Positions 16,810 through 25,745 of a stretch of 64,000 nucleotides of DNA are shown piece after piece; position 1 is the stretch's first letter; each line of letters opens with the position of its first letter. A model generated the notes under the pieces. That model had not been told where the DNA came from, did not search any database, and saw nothing but the letters and a program-made list of their open reading frames with translations. The position numbers were made by a program, and so were the translations under genes. Source of the stretch: JABURQ01 sp029243145 (GTDB taxonomy: Bacteria; Planctomycetota; Planctomycetia; Planctomycetales; Planctomycetaceae); the NCBI GenBank assembly GCA_965660145.1, contig CBFHYX010000019.1, forward strand, positions 23,029 through 87,028. The letters run 5' to 3'.

Positions 16810-17637
16810 ATGTACGAGAGTTATTGGCAATTATCGCAGAAACCGTTCGAGAACGATTTCGACGCAAACTTCTGCTATCCCAGCCAGACCTATCAGTCCG
16901 CACTTCTGAAAATGCTGTACGTGATCGAACAAAGCCAAGGTGCCGGTTTACTTGTCGGCGGTGTCGGCTGCGGCAAGTCCTATCTGATCTCTCAGTTAGC
17001 CCACGAGATGCCTCCCGGATTCGGACCTCTGATACACCTCGTCTTTCCACAAATGTCGGCAGAAGAATTGCTCGGATATCTGGCCGTCGAAATGGGAGTG
17101 AGCCCCAAGAATATTGATGGAAATTCAGGGCGACTCGATGTCATTCTGCGGGAATTGGAAACTCACCTGCAGCAGTATGTCATCGGCGGGCAACGTCCGA
17201 TCATTGTCGTCGATGAAGCCCACACCATCGCAGAGGCCGAAGTTTTACAGGCGCTTCAACTACTGATGAATTTTCAACAACATCCCCAGAAAAAGTTTTC
17301 ACTGATTCTCGTAGGCGAACGAAGTTTACTGGCACCTGTGCAACGATTGTCACAACTCGACGAACGTATTTCGATTCGCTGTGCTTTGAATCCGATGTCG
17401 CGAGAAGAGACACAAGGTTACATCGATTATCGACTTCAAGTGGCCGGTCGTGAGAAAGAGATTTTCACCGAAGATGCACACACTTCGATTTTTGAACTTT
17501 CCGGTGGAATACCACGCCGCATCAATCGGCTGTGCGATTTAAGCCTGCTCGTCGGTTATGCAGAAAATCTCACGAAACTCAGCGCGACCGAAATTGAAGC
17601 GGTCTCTGATGAACTGCTAACAACTGCTGCGGAGTGA
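16810..17637 (+). CDS. ExeA/GspA-like AAA+ ATPase
   Basis: A 275-residue ATPase starting MYESYWQLSQKPFEND, the N-terminal signature of ExeA/MshM-like proteins. Walker A is GGVGCGKS (residues 50-57) and Walker B is PIIVVDEAH; an arginine-finger region ISIRCALNPMSREETQGYIDYRL and GGIPRRINRLCDL complete the family pattern. In type II secretion ExeA helps assemble the secretin through the cell wall. There is no peptidoglycan-binding extension or ExeB partner here, so it is the ATPase part alone. The start is ATG 16810, with GGGG a few bases upstream. It may serve a pilus or secretion system encoded elsewhere; the pilin-like genes downstream are on the other strand. Confidence 0.85.
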   Translation: MYESYWQLSQKPFENDFDANFCYPSQTYQSALLKMLYVIEQSQGAGLLVGGVGCGKSYLISQLAHEMPPGFGPLIHLVFPQMSAEELLGYLAVEMGVSPKNIDGNSGRLDVILRELETHLQQYVIGGQRPIIVVDEAHTIAEAEVLQALQLLMNFQQHPQKKFSLILVGERSLLAPVQRLSQLDERISIRCALNPMSREETQGYIDYRLQVAGREKEIFTEDAHTSIFELSGGIPRRINRLCDLSLLVGYAENLTKLSATEIEAVSDELLTTAAE

Positions 17638-17669
17638 GTGCGGTTTCGAGACAACATGCAGTCGAATGC

Positions 17670-18014
17670 CTACTGCATCGAGGGCTGAATTTTCTTGAGC
17701 AGTTCTGCCGCCAATGCCTTGCGTTCACTCGCAGAAGCCTCTTTGATTTCCGCAAAACCATCTTTTAACAGTTGAGCGCGTTCGGGGTCAATCGCTTCAA
17801 CACGCTTCACGATATCGGGAAACCCATCAACTTCACTCCCCAGTGATTGCCCTTCGGCGTATCGCTTCAAGATTGAGCGAGGTTCGTTGAGCGGATCATT
17901 ATTGGCACTCACCTTAATCGTTTTTTCTTCAACACCCGAGCCAGAATTGCACCCGCTACCGATCAGCAAAATACTCCCCAGCAATAAACATGACAGGCTT
18001 TTGAATCCACGCAT
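17670..18014 (-). CDS. Small lipoprotein of unknown function
   Basis: A 114-residue protein with a type II signal peptide (lipobox IGSGC at about 18-22). The mature part is charged and probably helical (ILKRYAEGQSLGSEVDGFPDIVKRVEAIDPERAQLLKDGF). I do not recognise a named domain. ATG 18014 is preceded by AAGGTGAT. It sits about 80 bases downstream of the DUF1559 gene on the same strand, an arrangement in which planctomycetes often place small lipoproteins after DUF1559 genes, so a shared transcript is likely. Whether it still functions with an interrupted partner is unknown. Confidence 0.75.
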   Translation of the reverse strand: MRGFKSLSCLLLGSILLIGSGCNSGSGVEEKTIKVSANNDPLNEPRSILKRYAEGQSLGSEVDGFPDIVKRVEAIDPERAQLLKDGFAEIKEASASERKALAAELLKKIQPSMQ

Positions 18015-18095
18015 CAGAGATCACCTTACTTTTGGAGAAAAACACACGTATCGAATCAATTCCATTCAAACATTTCAGACGCAATCCAAAAAACG

Positions 18096-19163
18096 TTAGA
18101 AAGCGCCGACCGGCTCTCCATCTGAGCGATTCCCCAGGCGTTGAAAGGTCAGAAGGTCAATATTTTCACCGATAAATCGGACCGACCCATCTCCCAAAGC
18201 CACATTCACCCCACCCGTGTGTAAACTTCGTGGTGGGATGATCCCGAATCCCCAATCGTGAGCACCACCAGGACAACAATCACCGCCGGCAGAAGGATAT
18301 CTCCAATTAGGAGTCGCCGCAGTGTTAAAAGTTGATTGCCCCGCAGCGTACCAAGCCCATGAAGATCCATTGTTTCCACGAACTCCGTTGGGACTATTTT
18401 GCGCCTGCGTACCAATGGCATTCAATTCTGCGGCAGTAGGGAATGCTCGATCAGCAATGGAACTAAACAAACCGTTGCTCGTGTAAAACACATCGTACGG
18501 GTACACCCCGGTTCCTCCTGTCGCCCCTGTTCCTGAAAGAATTTCAGCAGTCATAATTGTGTTGGATAATCCATCCGTGACATCGGCCATGGTTCGATCT
18601 TGCTGATAACCGATCATCCCGTTGAAGTTACTACCTCCCCAGACGGTATCGAATGAACTACCGGTACACCAAGCATAATTCGTACCCGGTCCTCCCTAAC
18701 TCACACTACTTCGCGGCGGACCCGGAGGCGCGGAGGGACATCGAAAAGTGGGAATCACTTCCAATAACGTCGTGCCGTAAAGATATCCCCATCCCCCAGC
18801 TCCGGCTTCGTTTTCGGCAGCAGCCTTGTCCCGATTGTAGAGTGTGGACTGTTCTATATAGGGGAGCAATTCAAAGTTGGCACTTAACGCATGCCAAGCG
18901 CTCCAGCCGTGATCTGTTCCTCCCTTATAATTGCGAGGAAATTTCATATGCACGTCATGGTGATTGTGCATCGCCAAAGCAAGTTGCTTCAAATTGTTTT
19001 TACAGGCTGATCGACGTGCGGCTTCCCGTGCTTGCTGGACAGCAGGAAGAAGTAACGCCACAAGCACCGCGATAATCGCGATGACGACAAGCAGCTCAAT
19101 GAGCGTAAATCCCATTCGCTGAGATGACTGCGGGCGGATAGGAGCAGATCGTATGGACTGCAT
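18096..19163 (-). pseudogene. DUF1559 pseudopilin-like gene interrupted by one in-frame TAG
   Basis: The 5' part encodes a type IV pilin-like N-terminus (MGFTLIELLVVIAIIAVLVALLLP, then AREAARR) and runs to TFRCPSAPPGPPRSSVS, where TAG at 18696-18698 stops it as codon 156. The same frame continues without any gap through GTNYAWCTGSSFDTVWGGSN and ends in the expected C-terminus, HTGGVNVALGDGSVRFIGEN (H-X9-DG). Removing one codon would restore a 355-residue normal-length protein. Possible causes are a recent nonsense mutation, a sequencing error, or readthrough. mdh, bioA and the ygfZ-like gene end at TAG, so general TAG recoding is unlikely. The start at 19163 has AGGGAG upstream. Confidence 0.85.
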
Positions 19164-19362
19164 ATGGAAGGTCTCCCTGTGAGGCTCTGGAGCATGGAAT
19201 TGACGGAACGGTTCTCACTTCTAAACTGGGAACCGTAAAGGGGAAGGAAATCACTTCTGAAGCTATCGAAAACGCCACCTATGGTCAATGTAATTCTTGT
19301 TTTCTAGATGAACACGCGAACTCCGGCCCAGCAAAGAATTGACCATGAAACTGAATCAAACA

Positions 19363-21441
19363 TTATCCACTTTGCGGCAAATCCATCAGCTTCGCGAAGC
19401 GATCAAGAACCTGATTCTTGAGCGGCACGAATTCCGGGCCGTCAAATTCTCCTGATTCGACCAAATCAAAGGCAAGGTCGCGGGCTTCTTCCAGCAAGTC
19501 GCGGTCGCGAGACAAATCTGCCACCCGAAACGGTAACTGACCGCTTTGTCGAGTTCCGAGCACATCGCCCGGGCCGCGCATTTCAAAATCAGCTTCGGCG
19601 ATTTTGAAACCGTCCGTGGATGTTGTCATCACGTTCAGTCGTGCGAGTGCTTCCGAGGCATCGGTCCGCGTGAACAGGAAACAGTAACCTTGAAACAAAC
19701 CTCGCGAGACTCGACCGCGTAGTTGATGCAGTTGCGAGAGTCCAAATCGCTCGGCATCGAGGATCCCGATCAACGTGGCATTGGGGATATCGATTCCCAC
19801 CTCAATCACGGTCGTCGAAATCAACACATCTATTTCACGCTCTGCAAACGCTTCCATCACTTCCATTTTTTCCTCAGACGACATCCGTCCGTGCAAGCGT
19901 TCCAGCTTGAGCCCCTGTAGTGGACCACGAGTCAGTTTCTGATACGCGGTCTCCACGTCGGCGACTTCCGTCCCACCATCTTCGGAACTGATCCGTGGAC
20001 AGACGATGTAGCACTGTCGACCTTTTCCGACTTCTTCACGCAGAAACGTCCAAGCTTTCTTCTTAGCAGGACTATGAGTTAGTAACGATGTCACGACTTT
20101 TTGACGACCGGGAGGCAACTCATTCATCACCGAGAGATCAAGGTCACCAAACTGCGTGAGGCATAGACTTCGGGGGATCGGCGTGGCCGTCATCACTAAC
20201 ACATGCGGCGAGAGGCCGCCCGCCTCAAATTGCGCCCGCTGCATCACGCCAAACTTGTGTTGTTCGTCAATCACCGCCAGTCCCAGATTCTTAAACGAGA
20301 CGGCGTCCTGAATGACGGCTTGAGTTCCGATAATTAACTGAGCCGTGCCGTTGCGAATCTCTTCTTGCACTTGTGCCTTGGCGGCGGGCTTGAGTGACCC
20401 CGTCAGCAAGCGTTTTTCGACACGGCTATCTGCTAACAATGTTTGTACGGTTTCCCAATGCTGTCGCGCTAAGACTTCAGTGGGAGCCATCAAGACAGTC
20501 TGCCGATCATTGGCGATACACGTCAACATCGCATACAAAGCGATGGCTGTTTTTCCGGCTCCGACATCGGCCTGCAACAAGCGATGCATGGCAAATTCTG
20601 AGTTCAAATCCTCGGCGATCTCTTTGCAAACGCGGTTCTGACCCGCTGTAAACTCAAAGGAAAAGAGTTTACGAATGCGGCTATCAATTTTGACCGAAGA
20701 GGGTAACGCAGACGCTTGCGGTTTTCGTTTCCAGACACGACGACGGAGTGCCACGCCTAATTGAAATTCCAATAAGTCATCCAAAATCAAGCGGCGTTTT
20801 CCCAGCTCGTATTCCTCTGTCGATTTTGGAATATGAAGCATCCGCAAAGCATCACACAAAGCAGGTAACTGCTGTTGTTGACGGAACGACTCCGGTAAGG
20901 GATCTGCCACTAAAGGGGCATATTCCTCGGTGGTCTCACGGAGCATGCGTCGCATTTGCTCCATCTTGATTCCCTCGGTCAACGGATACCGGGGTAACAC
21001 TTCTAATCGTGAGTTCGGGTCCACATCATCTTCAAGGATCTGATGGTGAGGATGAGACATTTCCCATCGCCCCGACTTGAATTTCGGCTTCCCAGAGAGC
21101 AGGACTTTCATCCCATGCTGGAACCTCTTTTTGATCCAGGGCTGATTAAACCAAAGCCCCCGCAAGTACGCTCCATTATTCTCAATCAAGACGGCAGTCA
21201 GCGTCCCTCCTTTGGAGGTGTATCGACCATCAATATCGACCACCTCACCGAAGACTGATTGCAGTTCTTCTTCTTCAAGATCAGGAATCTGTCGCACATC
21301 GGTGAGATCGAGCAAATCGCGGGGAAGATGCCAAAGAAGATCTTCGATGGTGCTGATATCGAGTTTACGAAGCAATTCAGCGCGATCAGGTCCGACACCT
21401 TTCGCGTACTGGACATCGCTTTGCAACGGATCTTCGGACAT
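19363..21441 (-). CDS. recG: ATP-dependent DNA helicase RecG
   Basis: A 692-residue double-strand DNA translocase that remodels stalled forks and Holliday junctions. The N-terminal wedge domain starts with QYAKGVGPDRAELLRKL and contains an OB-like region. Helicase motifs follow: Walker A DVGAGKTAIA, MAPTEVLARQHW, DEQH in VIDEQHKFGV, MTATPIPRSL, then TTVIEVGIDIPNAT and LRGRVSRG. Length and order are those of RecG. It follows infA and rnhA on the same strand, the last in an information-processing group. No known regulatory element precedes it. Confidence 0.96.
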   Translation of the reverse strand: MSEDPLQSDVQYAKGVGPDRAELLRKLDISTIEDLLWHLPRDLLDLTDVRQIPDLEEEELQSVFGEVVDIDGRYTSKGGTLTAVLIENNGAYLRGLWFNQPWIKKRFQHGMKVLLSGKPKFKSGRWEMSHPHHQILEDDVDPNSRLEVLPRYPLTEGIKMEQMRRMLRETTEEYAPLVADPLPESFRQQQQLPALCDALRMLHIPKSTEEYELGKRRLILDDLLEFQLGVALRRRVWKRKPQASALPSSVKIDSRIRKLFSFEFTAGQNRVCKEIAEDLNSEFAMHRLLQADVGAGKTAIALYAMLTCIANDRQTVLMAPTEVLARQHWETVQTLLADSRVEKRLLTGSLKPAAKAQVQEEIRNGTAQLIIGTQAVIQDAVSFKNLGLAVIDEQHKFGVMQRAQFEAGGLSPHVLVMTATPIPRSLCLTQFGDLDLSVMNELPPGRQKVVTSLLTHSPAKKKAWTFLREEVGKGRQCYIVCPRISSEDGGTEVADVETAYQKLTRGPLQGLKLERLHGRMSSEEKMEVMEAFAEREIDVLISTTVIEVGIDIPNATLIGILDAERFGLSQLHQLRGRVSRGLFQGYCFLFTRTDASEALARLNVMTTSTDGFKIAEADFEMRGPGDVLGTRQSGQLPFRVADLSRDRDLLEEARDLAFDLVESGEFDGPEFVPLKNQVLDRFAKLMDLPQSG

Positions 21442-21530
21442 CTATCGATCTCAATCTTAGAGCCAAATAATAACGCCTCAAAAGAATGTATACATAAGGA
21501 CACACCACTGTCAAGATCTGACAAGAGACC

Positions 21531-21995
21531 TCAGCGATACTTGGCAACCGCAGCGACAGCAAGTTCGTCACACCTCTCGTTTTCGGGGTGACCGCTATGA
21601 CCTTTGACGAGTTGAAATCGAACCTCATGGCGATTGAGTTCTTCGTCGAGTTGCTGCCAGAGTTCGACATTTTTAACAGGCTTCCAGCTTTTTCCTTCTC
21701 GCCTGCGCCAGCCGTTCTTTTTCCAGTTGGGCATCCACTCTTGAGCGCCCTTCGCAACATAGGTGCTATCGGTGATAATCTCGACTCGGCTCGATTTTGT
21801 GAGAGCCAATAACCCGGAAATCACAGCCTGCATTTCCATCTGATTATTGGTCGTTTCCTCAGCGCCGCCGGAAGCTTCCTTTTCAGATCCGGTCGAAGGA
21901 TGGCGCAAAATGTAGGCCCAACCTCCCGGTCCGGGATTCCCGCTACAAGCACCATCCGTATAAATTTGCACGAAAGGAGTGGTCTGTTCACTCAT
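21531..21995 (-). CDS. rnhA: Ribonuclease HI
   Basis: Cleaves RNA in RNA-DNA hybrids, removing primers and R-loops. The 154-residue protein keeps the DEDD catalytic set: Asp14 in IYTDGACSGNPGPGG, Glu54 in NNQMEMQAV, Asp76 in EIITDSTYV and Asp143 in NERCDELA, with the His loop in VKGHSGHPENE. The basic handle WKKNGWRRREGKSWK is present. It lies between infA and recG, all on the minus strand, so a replication/translation mini-operon is likely. Confidence 0.96.
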   Translation of the reverse strand: MSEQTTPFVQIYTDGACSGNPGPGGWAYILRHPSTGSEKEASGGAEETTNNQMEMQAVISGLLALTKSSRVEIITDSTYVAKGAQEWMPNWKKNGWRRREGKSWKPVKNVELWQQLDEELNRHEVRFQLVKGHSGHPENERCDELAVAAVAKYR

Positions 21996-22025
21996 GATGG
22001 ACGCCTGATTTCAGCAGTCTCACGA

Positions 22026-22244
22026 TTAGCGTTCGCGATAGACAATACGTCCACGATTCAGGTCGTAGGGAGAGACCTCAACCACAACACGGTCACCCGG
22101 CACAATACGGATGAAGTGTTTGCGCATTTTGCCAGCCACGTGGGCCAGTACGAGATGACCGTTATCGAGTTCCACGCGAAATTGTGTATTCGCCAATGCC
22201 TCGACAACATTACCTTCGACTTCAATGGCCTCTTCTTTGGCCAT
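22026..22244 (-). CDS. infA: Translation initiation factor IF-1
   Basis: The 72-residue S1/OB-fold factor that occupies the ribosomal A site during initiation. MAKEEAIEVEGNVVEAL, FRVELDNGHLVLAHVAGKMRK, IRIVPGDRVVVEVSPYDL and GRIVYR are the standard IF-1 segments. Full family length. It is the first gene of infA-rnhA-recG; the stop is 30 bases before rnhA. Usually infA is near ribosomal protein genes, but none are visible here. Confidence 0.97.
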   Translation of the reverse strand: MAKEEAIEVEGNVVEALANTQFRVELDNGHLVLAHVAGKMRKHFIRIVPGDRVVVEVSPYDLNRGRIVYRER

Positions 22245-22562
22245 AAAACCATGTCCTCATTCTTAAATTTCATTGTATGCTTTGGGCTGGGAAACTCTTT
22301 CCCTAGCCGCAAGAGAGTATTCTGTCAGAAGATCGGAAAAATTACCACCCATCCGATGAGACACCAAACACAGACACGCACAAGCACGCCCTGCTCCCTA
22401 GGGAAAGGGACTTAAAAGATGCCTGAAATCAACAAAACAGCAGGGGCTTTTTCGTATTTGTTCACCATTTCGAATTTCTGTCAAACTTCAAATTGACCCA
22501 CATCTGATCGTAATCTATTTTGACACTGTGACGTCTCTGCGGAGAATTTGAGGAAAACGGCG
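22245..22562. promoter_or_regulatory. Divergent control region between infA and the Flp pilin gene
   Basis: No gene. A hairpin GGCT-GGGAAA/TTTCCC-AGCC lies at 22285-22308 in the infA leader, and part of it recurs as CCCTAGGGAAAGGG near 22395. Promoters for both infA (leftward) and the pilin gene (rightward) must lie here, but the boxes are not clear enough to place. Confidence 0.5.
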
Positions 22563-22745
22563 ATGAATCTCATCAAACAATTTTTATCAGAAGAAGACGG
22601 TCCGACCGCTGTCGAATACGCCGTGATGCTGGCCTTGATTATAGCAGCCTGTATCGTCAGTATTGGGACCGTCGGACAAAGTTTAAACAACACTTGGGAT
22701 CAGGTGATCCACGCCCAGATTGAGTCCGCAAAAAATACCCCTTGA
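22563..22745 (+). CDS. flp: Flp/Fap-type type IVb pilin
   Basis: A 60-residue pilin precursor: a short basic leader (MNLIKQFLSEEDGPTAVEYAVMLALIIAACI) with the Flp signature G-x-TA-x-EY-x-x-x-L and one hydrophobic helix, then a short tail. Flp pilins are cleaved by TadV-type prepilin peptidases and form tight-adherence pili through the Tad system. None of the Tad assembly genes is in this window. ATG 22563 is chosen for GAGGAA eight bases before it. folK begins 44 bases downstream. Confidence 0.9.
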   Translation: MNLIKQFLSEEDGPTAVEYAVMLALIIAACIVSIGTVGQSLNNTWDQVIHAQIESAKNTP

Positions 22746-22789
22746 TCGTACGCCAGGGCGTGGCCTGATGTGAGGATACGCCCACTCTA

Positions 22790-23506
22790 ATGTCACGTTG
22801 CTTCATCGGACTCGGATCCAACCGTGGAAATTCGAGCCAGGCCTTTGATATGGCCTTAAAAACTCTCGACTCTCACCCCCACATCTCTCTCGTCAACACA
22901 TCGCCATTTTATCGATCTGACGCCATGGGAGCCGGTGCAGGTGCCGACTTTCTGAATGCCGTTGCCGAGTGTGAAACCAACCTCTCCGCGGACGAGGTGC
23001 TCACCCAATTGCAAACACTCGAGAAACAGGCCGGCAGAATCGAAAAAGGAACCTGGGGCCCCCGCGCTCTCGATCTCGATCTGCTCTACCGAGATGATGA
23101 TGTCAGCGAAACCGACGATCTCACGTTACCCCATGTCGGAGCTTGGTATCGCCGATTTATCTTGATGCCGATGTGCGACATTGCCGCAGACTTTCGTCAC
23201 CCTGTATACCACGAAACTCAAGCAGAATTATTGGCCCGCATCGATGCTCGTCCGTTAACGATCCAATTGATCGGCTGCGACATCTTTTCCGGCAACATCG
23301 GTGACCTCGCAAACGAATTCGCCGAGGTCACATTCGAAAGCCCTTTGCTCCCCGATCCCTCAGAAGGGCTGATTGTTGTGGGCAGAAAATCCGAGGGATT
23401 GAAAACCGACGTGGCTCAAGTCGATCTCTCTCAACTCCCCGGCAATAATCTCGATGCACTCAAAAGCGTTTTGCAAGCCGTGATCGGAAACTGCGAAAAG
23501 GCGTAA
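22790..23506 (+). CDS. folK: 2-amino-4-hydroxy-6-hydroxymethyldihydropteridine diphosphokinase with C-terminal extension
   Basis: Transfers pyrophosphate from ATP to the pterin in folate synthesis. FIGLGSNRGNS, SPFYRSDAMG, FLNAVAE and GPRALDLDLLY (metal-binding Asp95 and Asp97) are diagnostic, followed by PHVGAWYRRFILMPMCDIA. The HPPK core ends near residue 155, while about 80 further residues continue (GCDIFSGNIGDLANEF to the end). That extension has no motif I recognise. The start ATG is the family start. It lies between pilin and membrane-protein genes, so the operon context is not informative. Confidence 0.93.
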   Translation: MSRCFIGLGSNRGNSSQAFDMALKTLDSHPHISLVNTSPFYRSDAMGAGAGADFLNAVAECETNLSADEVLTQLQTLEKQAGRIEKGTWGPRALDLDLLYRDDDVSETDDLTLPHVGAWYRRFILMPMCDIAADFRHPVYHETQAELLARIDARPLTIQLIGCDIFSGNIGDLANEFAEVTFESPLLPDPSEGLIVVGRKSEGLKTDVAQVDLSQLPGNNLDALKSVLQAVIGNCEKA

Positions 23507-23534
23507 GAGAAGTCCTCTAAGCACGGTGTCACGC

Positions 23535-23816
23535 ATGAAAACAGCCGGCTACATTCTGCTCGCTTTAGCAATCGCAATCAGTCTGATCTTTTACGGTGTT
23601 GCGTTATATCAAGTAGGGACATCGCCCTTTGATATCACAGGGTTCGATTTCACTCTCTCCGAGGGCCTCAACATCGACGCCACCGGACCCGACCCTTATT
23701 CCGGACGGATGATACAAATCTCAACAGCCCCGCTTCTGATTTCCTTTCTCCTTGCCATTTCAGGCATGGTACTGCTTGTTGCAGGATCGATTTACCATGA
23801 TCGACGAGCGCAGTAA
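23535..23816 (+). CDS. Small membrane protein, two predicted helices
   Basis: About 93 residues with a hydrophobic N-terminal helix (TAGYILLALAIAISLIFYGVAL), a polar loop of about 40 residues (FDITGFDFTLSEGLNIDATGP) and a C-terminal helix (LLISFLLAISGMVLLVAGS). No family recognised. It starts about 30 bases after folK on the same strand and may be co-transcribed. A GTG at 23526 is an alternative start, and neither has a strong ribosome site. The topology would put the polar loop outside the cytoplasm if the N-terminus is inside. Confidence 0.6.
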   Translation: MKTAGYILLALAIAISLIFYGVALYQVGTSPFDITGFDFTLSEGLNIDATGPDPYSGRMIQISTAPLLISFLLAISGMVLLVAGSIYHDRRAQ

Positions 23817-23851
23817 TTTTCTCAGCCTAAACGACTCCGCGAACTCGAAGA

Positions 23852-25408
23852 TCACATCACCGAGAAGTAGTTTTCCACCGCGAAGTCAAAGGCGGCAGGC
23901 GTCAACACTTTCTCCGTCCCCTTGAACGTGCAATAGTTCTTCACTTGCAACATCAAGTCGCGAGAGTGACAACAGCGAAAGGTACGATCTACGCCATAAT
24001 AGTGTTCTCGAATGACATAATCGACGGCGTCTTGATCAAACGTAAATCCGAGACTAGGCGCCATGAACTCGAAAATCTCCCGAAATGTCTCTTCGCTCGG
24101 ATTCCCAACTTCGATTTTGTAAGGAATACGCCGTAAGAACGCATCGTCGACCAGATCTTTGGGTTCCAGGTTGGTGGAAAAGATAATCAATTGATCGAAC
24201 GGCACCTGAATTTTCTTACCACTCGGTAAGTTGAGAAAGTCGTAGCGTTTTTCCAATGGCACGATCCAACGGTTGAGCAACACATCGACCGGCATTGTCT
24301 GACGACCGAAGTCGTCGATCACCAATGTTCCACAGTTACTCTTCAATTGCAGTGGAGCTTCGCAAATCTGAGTGATCGGATTCTGCGTCACTTCCAGCTC
24401 TTCCATCCGCAATTCACCACCGGCGACGACCGTCGGGCGAGCCACCTCGACCCAGCGCTGATCGACTCCTGAAAGGTCAAACAAGCCACCATCATCGGGT
24501 TGCTCAATCTCTTCGTGAACACCGGGATCAAACAATTTGATAATATCGCCGTCAATTCCCAATACGCGGGGAATCCAAATCGTTGAACCAAAGCAAGACG
24601 TAATTCGCTCGGCGATACTCGTCTTTCCATTCCCCGGTGCACCAAACAGAAACATACCGCGACCCGAGTTAATGGCCGGACCGAGCCGATTGATCATTTG
24701 GTCTGTGATGACCAAATCCTCAAACGCATTTCGCAGATCTTCTTCGGTCGCTTCCTGCTTCGCGATTGATTGAATCGCCATCGCCTTCAAGTAATCTTTC
24801 ATCGAAACCGGAGCCGGACCAATGTAACTGCATTCGTCCGCATATCGGCGAGCACGCTCACGACCCATATCGGTGATCGTGTAATCGTAATCGCCCATCG
24901 CGGCAGCCCCCTTAAACATGACCAACTGGTCTTGTTTGAGTTGCTTTAAAATGGGGTCGACAATCTGGAACGGCAACTTAATTTGCTGACAGAGTTCACG
25001 TCCGGTGGCCGATCCTTTCGCCAGTAAGAATTTCAGTAACAGTCGTTCGATCTCCTCAAACGTCAACCGAGTTTCGGCAAGCGTTGATGGAATGCGCGGG
25101 CGATAATCTTTGTCGGCTTCAAACTCGTCCCCCAACAGTCGGTTAACGCGATTGAACAATTCTGACAAATCGCTCGAGGGAGCACCTTCGACTGCTCCAA
25201 TGTCACTCTCAATATCGTCCTCAACAGTCGCCGTTGAGAGAGCCGTGGCTTCCATCGTCGCCGCACCATTAACTGCAACATCTGCATGACCTTGCGCGGC
25301 AACCGACGACGTTTCATCAACAGATTGCCCGCTAGTGTCGTTTTGTTCTCGTCGGGCGCGCAATTCTTCGAGAAATTCCGCCGGTGAAAGTTTCTTCTTT
25401 CCGAACAT
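23852..25408 (-). CDS. AAA family ATPase with N-terminal winged-helix-like region
   Basis: A 518-residue protein. After a low-complexity, Ser/Thr/Asp-rich stretch (residues ~25-85), residues ~110-190 (LTFEEIERLLLKFLLAKGSATGRELCQQI) read like a winged helix, then an AAA module with Walker A FGAPGNGKTS, Walker B LVIDDFGRQ and sensor-1 IIFSTNLEP. Arginine finger DDAFLRRIPYKIE follows. It resembles the planctomycete ATPases annotated as having chaperone activity; the client is unknown. It could be a regulator of type IV pilus or flagellar genes, but nothing in the neighbourhood proves this. It is transcribed alone, convergent to the membrane-protein gene. Confidence 0.8.
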   Translation of the reverse strand: MFGKKKLSPAEFLEELRARREQNDTSGQSVDETSSVAAQGHADVAVNGAATMEATALSTATVEDDIESDIGAVEGAPSSDLSELFNRVNRLLGDEFEADKDYRPRIPSTLAETRLTFEEIERLLLKFLLAKGSATGRELCQQIKLPFQIVDPILKQLKQDQLVMFKGAAAMGDYDYTITDMGRERARRYADECSYIGPAPVSMKDYLKAMAIQSIAKQEATEEDLRNAFEDLVITDQMINRLGPAINSGRGMFLFGAPGNGKTSIAERITSCFGSTIWIPRVLGIDGDIIKLFDPGVHEEIEQPDDGGLFDLSGVDQRWVEVARPTVVAGGELRMEELEVTQNPITQICEAPLQLKSNCGTLVIDDFGRQTMPVDVLLNRWIVPLEKRYDFLNLPSGKKIQVPFDQLIIFSTNLEPKDLVDDAFLRRIPYKIEVGNPSEETFREIFEFMAPSLGFTFDQDAVDYVIREHYYGVDRTFRCCHSRDLMLQVKNYCTFKGTEKVLTPAAFDFAVENYFSVM

Positions 25409-25745
25409 GCCTGATCTCAGCTCCGTAAGGAGGTATCTTAGTCCGCTTTGAAAAAAGCGTATTTGTGGACGTCGCAGTGATCTTGGAGATCACAAAGAGA
25501 ACCTAGGTCACATCTACGGAAGCGTCAAACTGTAAGATCCGAAGATTTCCACTTTTCCTGGAGTTGACAGGCAGCTGCGATATTCACGGATCCCATTTAT
25601 CTGTAATAACTTATGGCATCAACTCGTCACGATAAGATACGGCCAGTGGCAATCGCCAGTGGACTTTCAGACCATAATCCCGCAATTTGAACATCCACGC
25701 ATACTCATCATCAAGTAATACAATTCCGAGAAACACCCATCTACC
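25409..25745. other. Divergent gap between the AAA ATPase and aldo-keto reductase genes
   Basis: No gene is supportable. A perfect 7-bp hairpin GTGATCT-TGG-AGATCAC lies at 25477-25493. The region must carry promoters in both directions, but none is clear. Confidence 0.45.

Noticed and set aside
18600..18720. Frameshift in the DUF1559 gene
   Set aside because: Reading across the junction shows both halves in the same frame; only a stop codon separates them.
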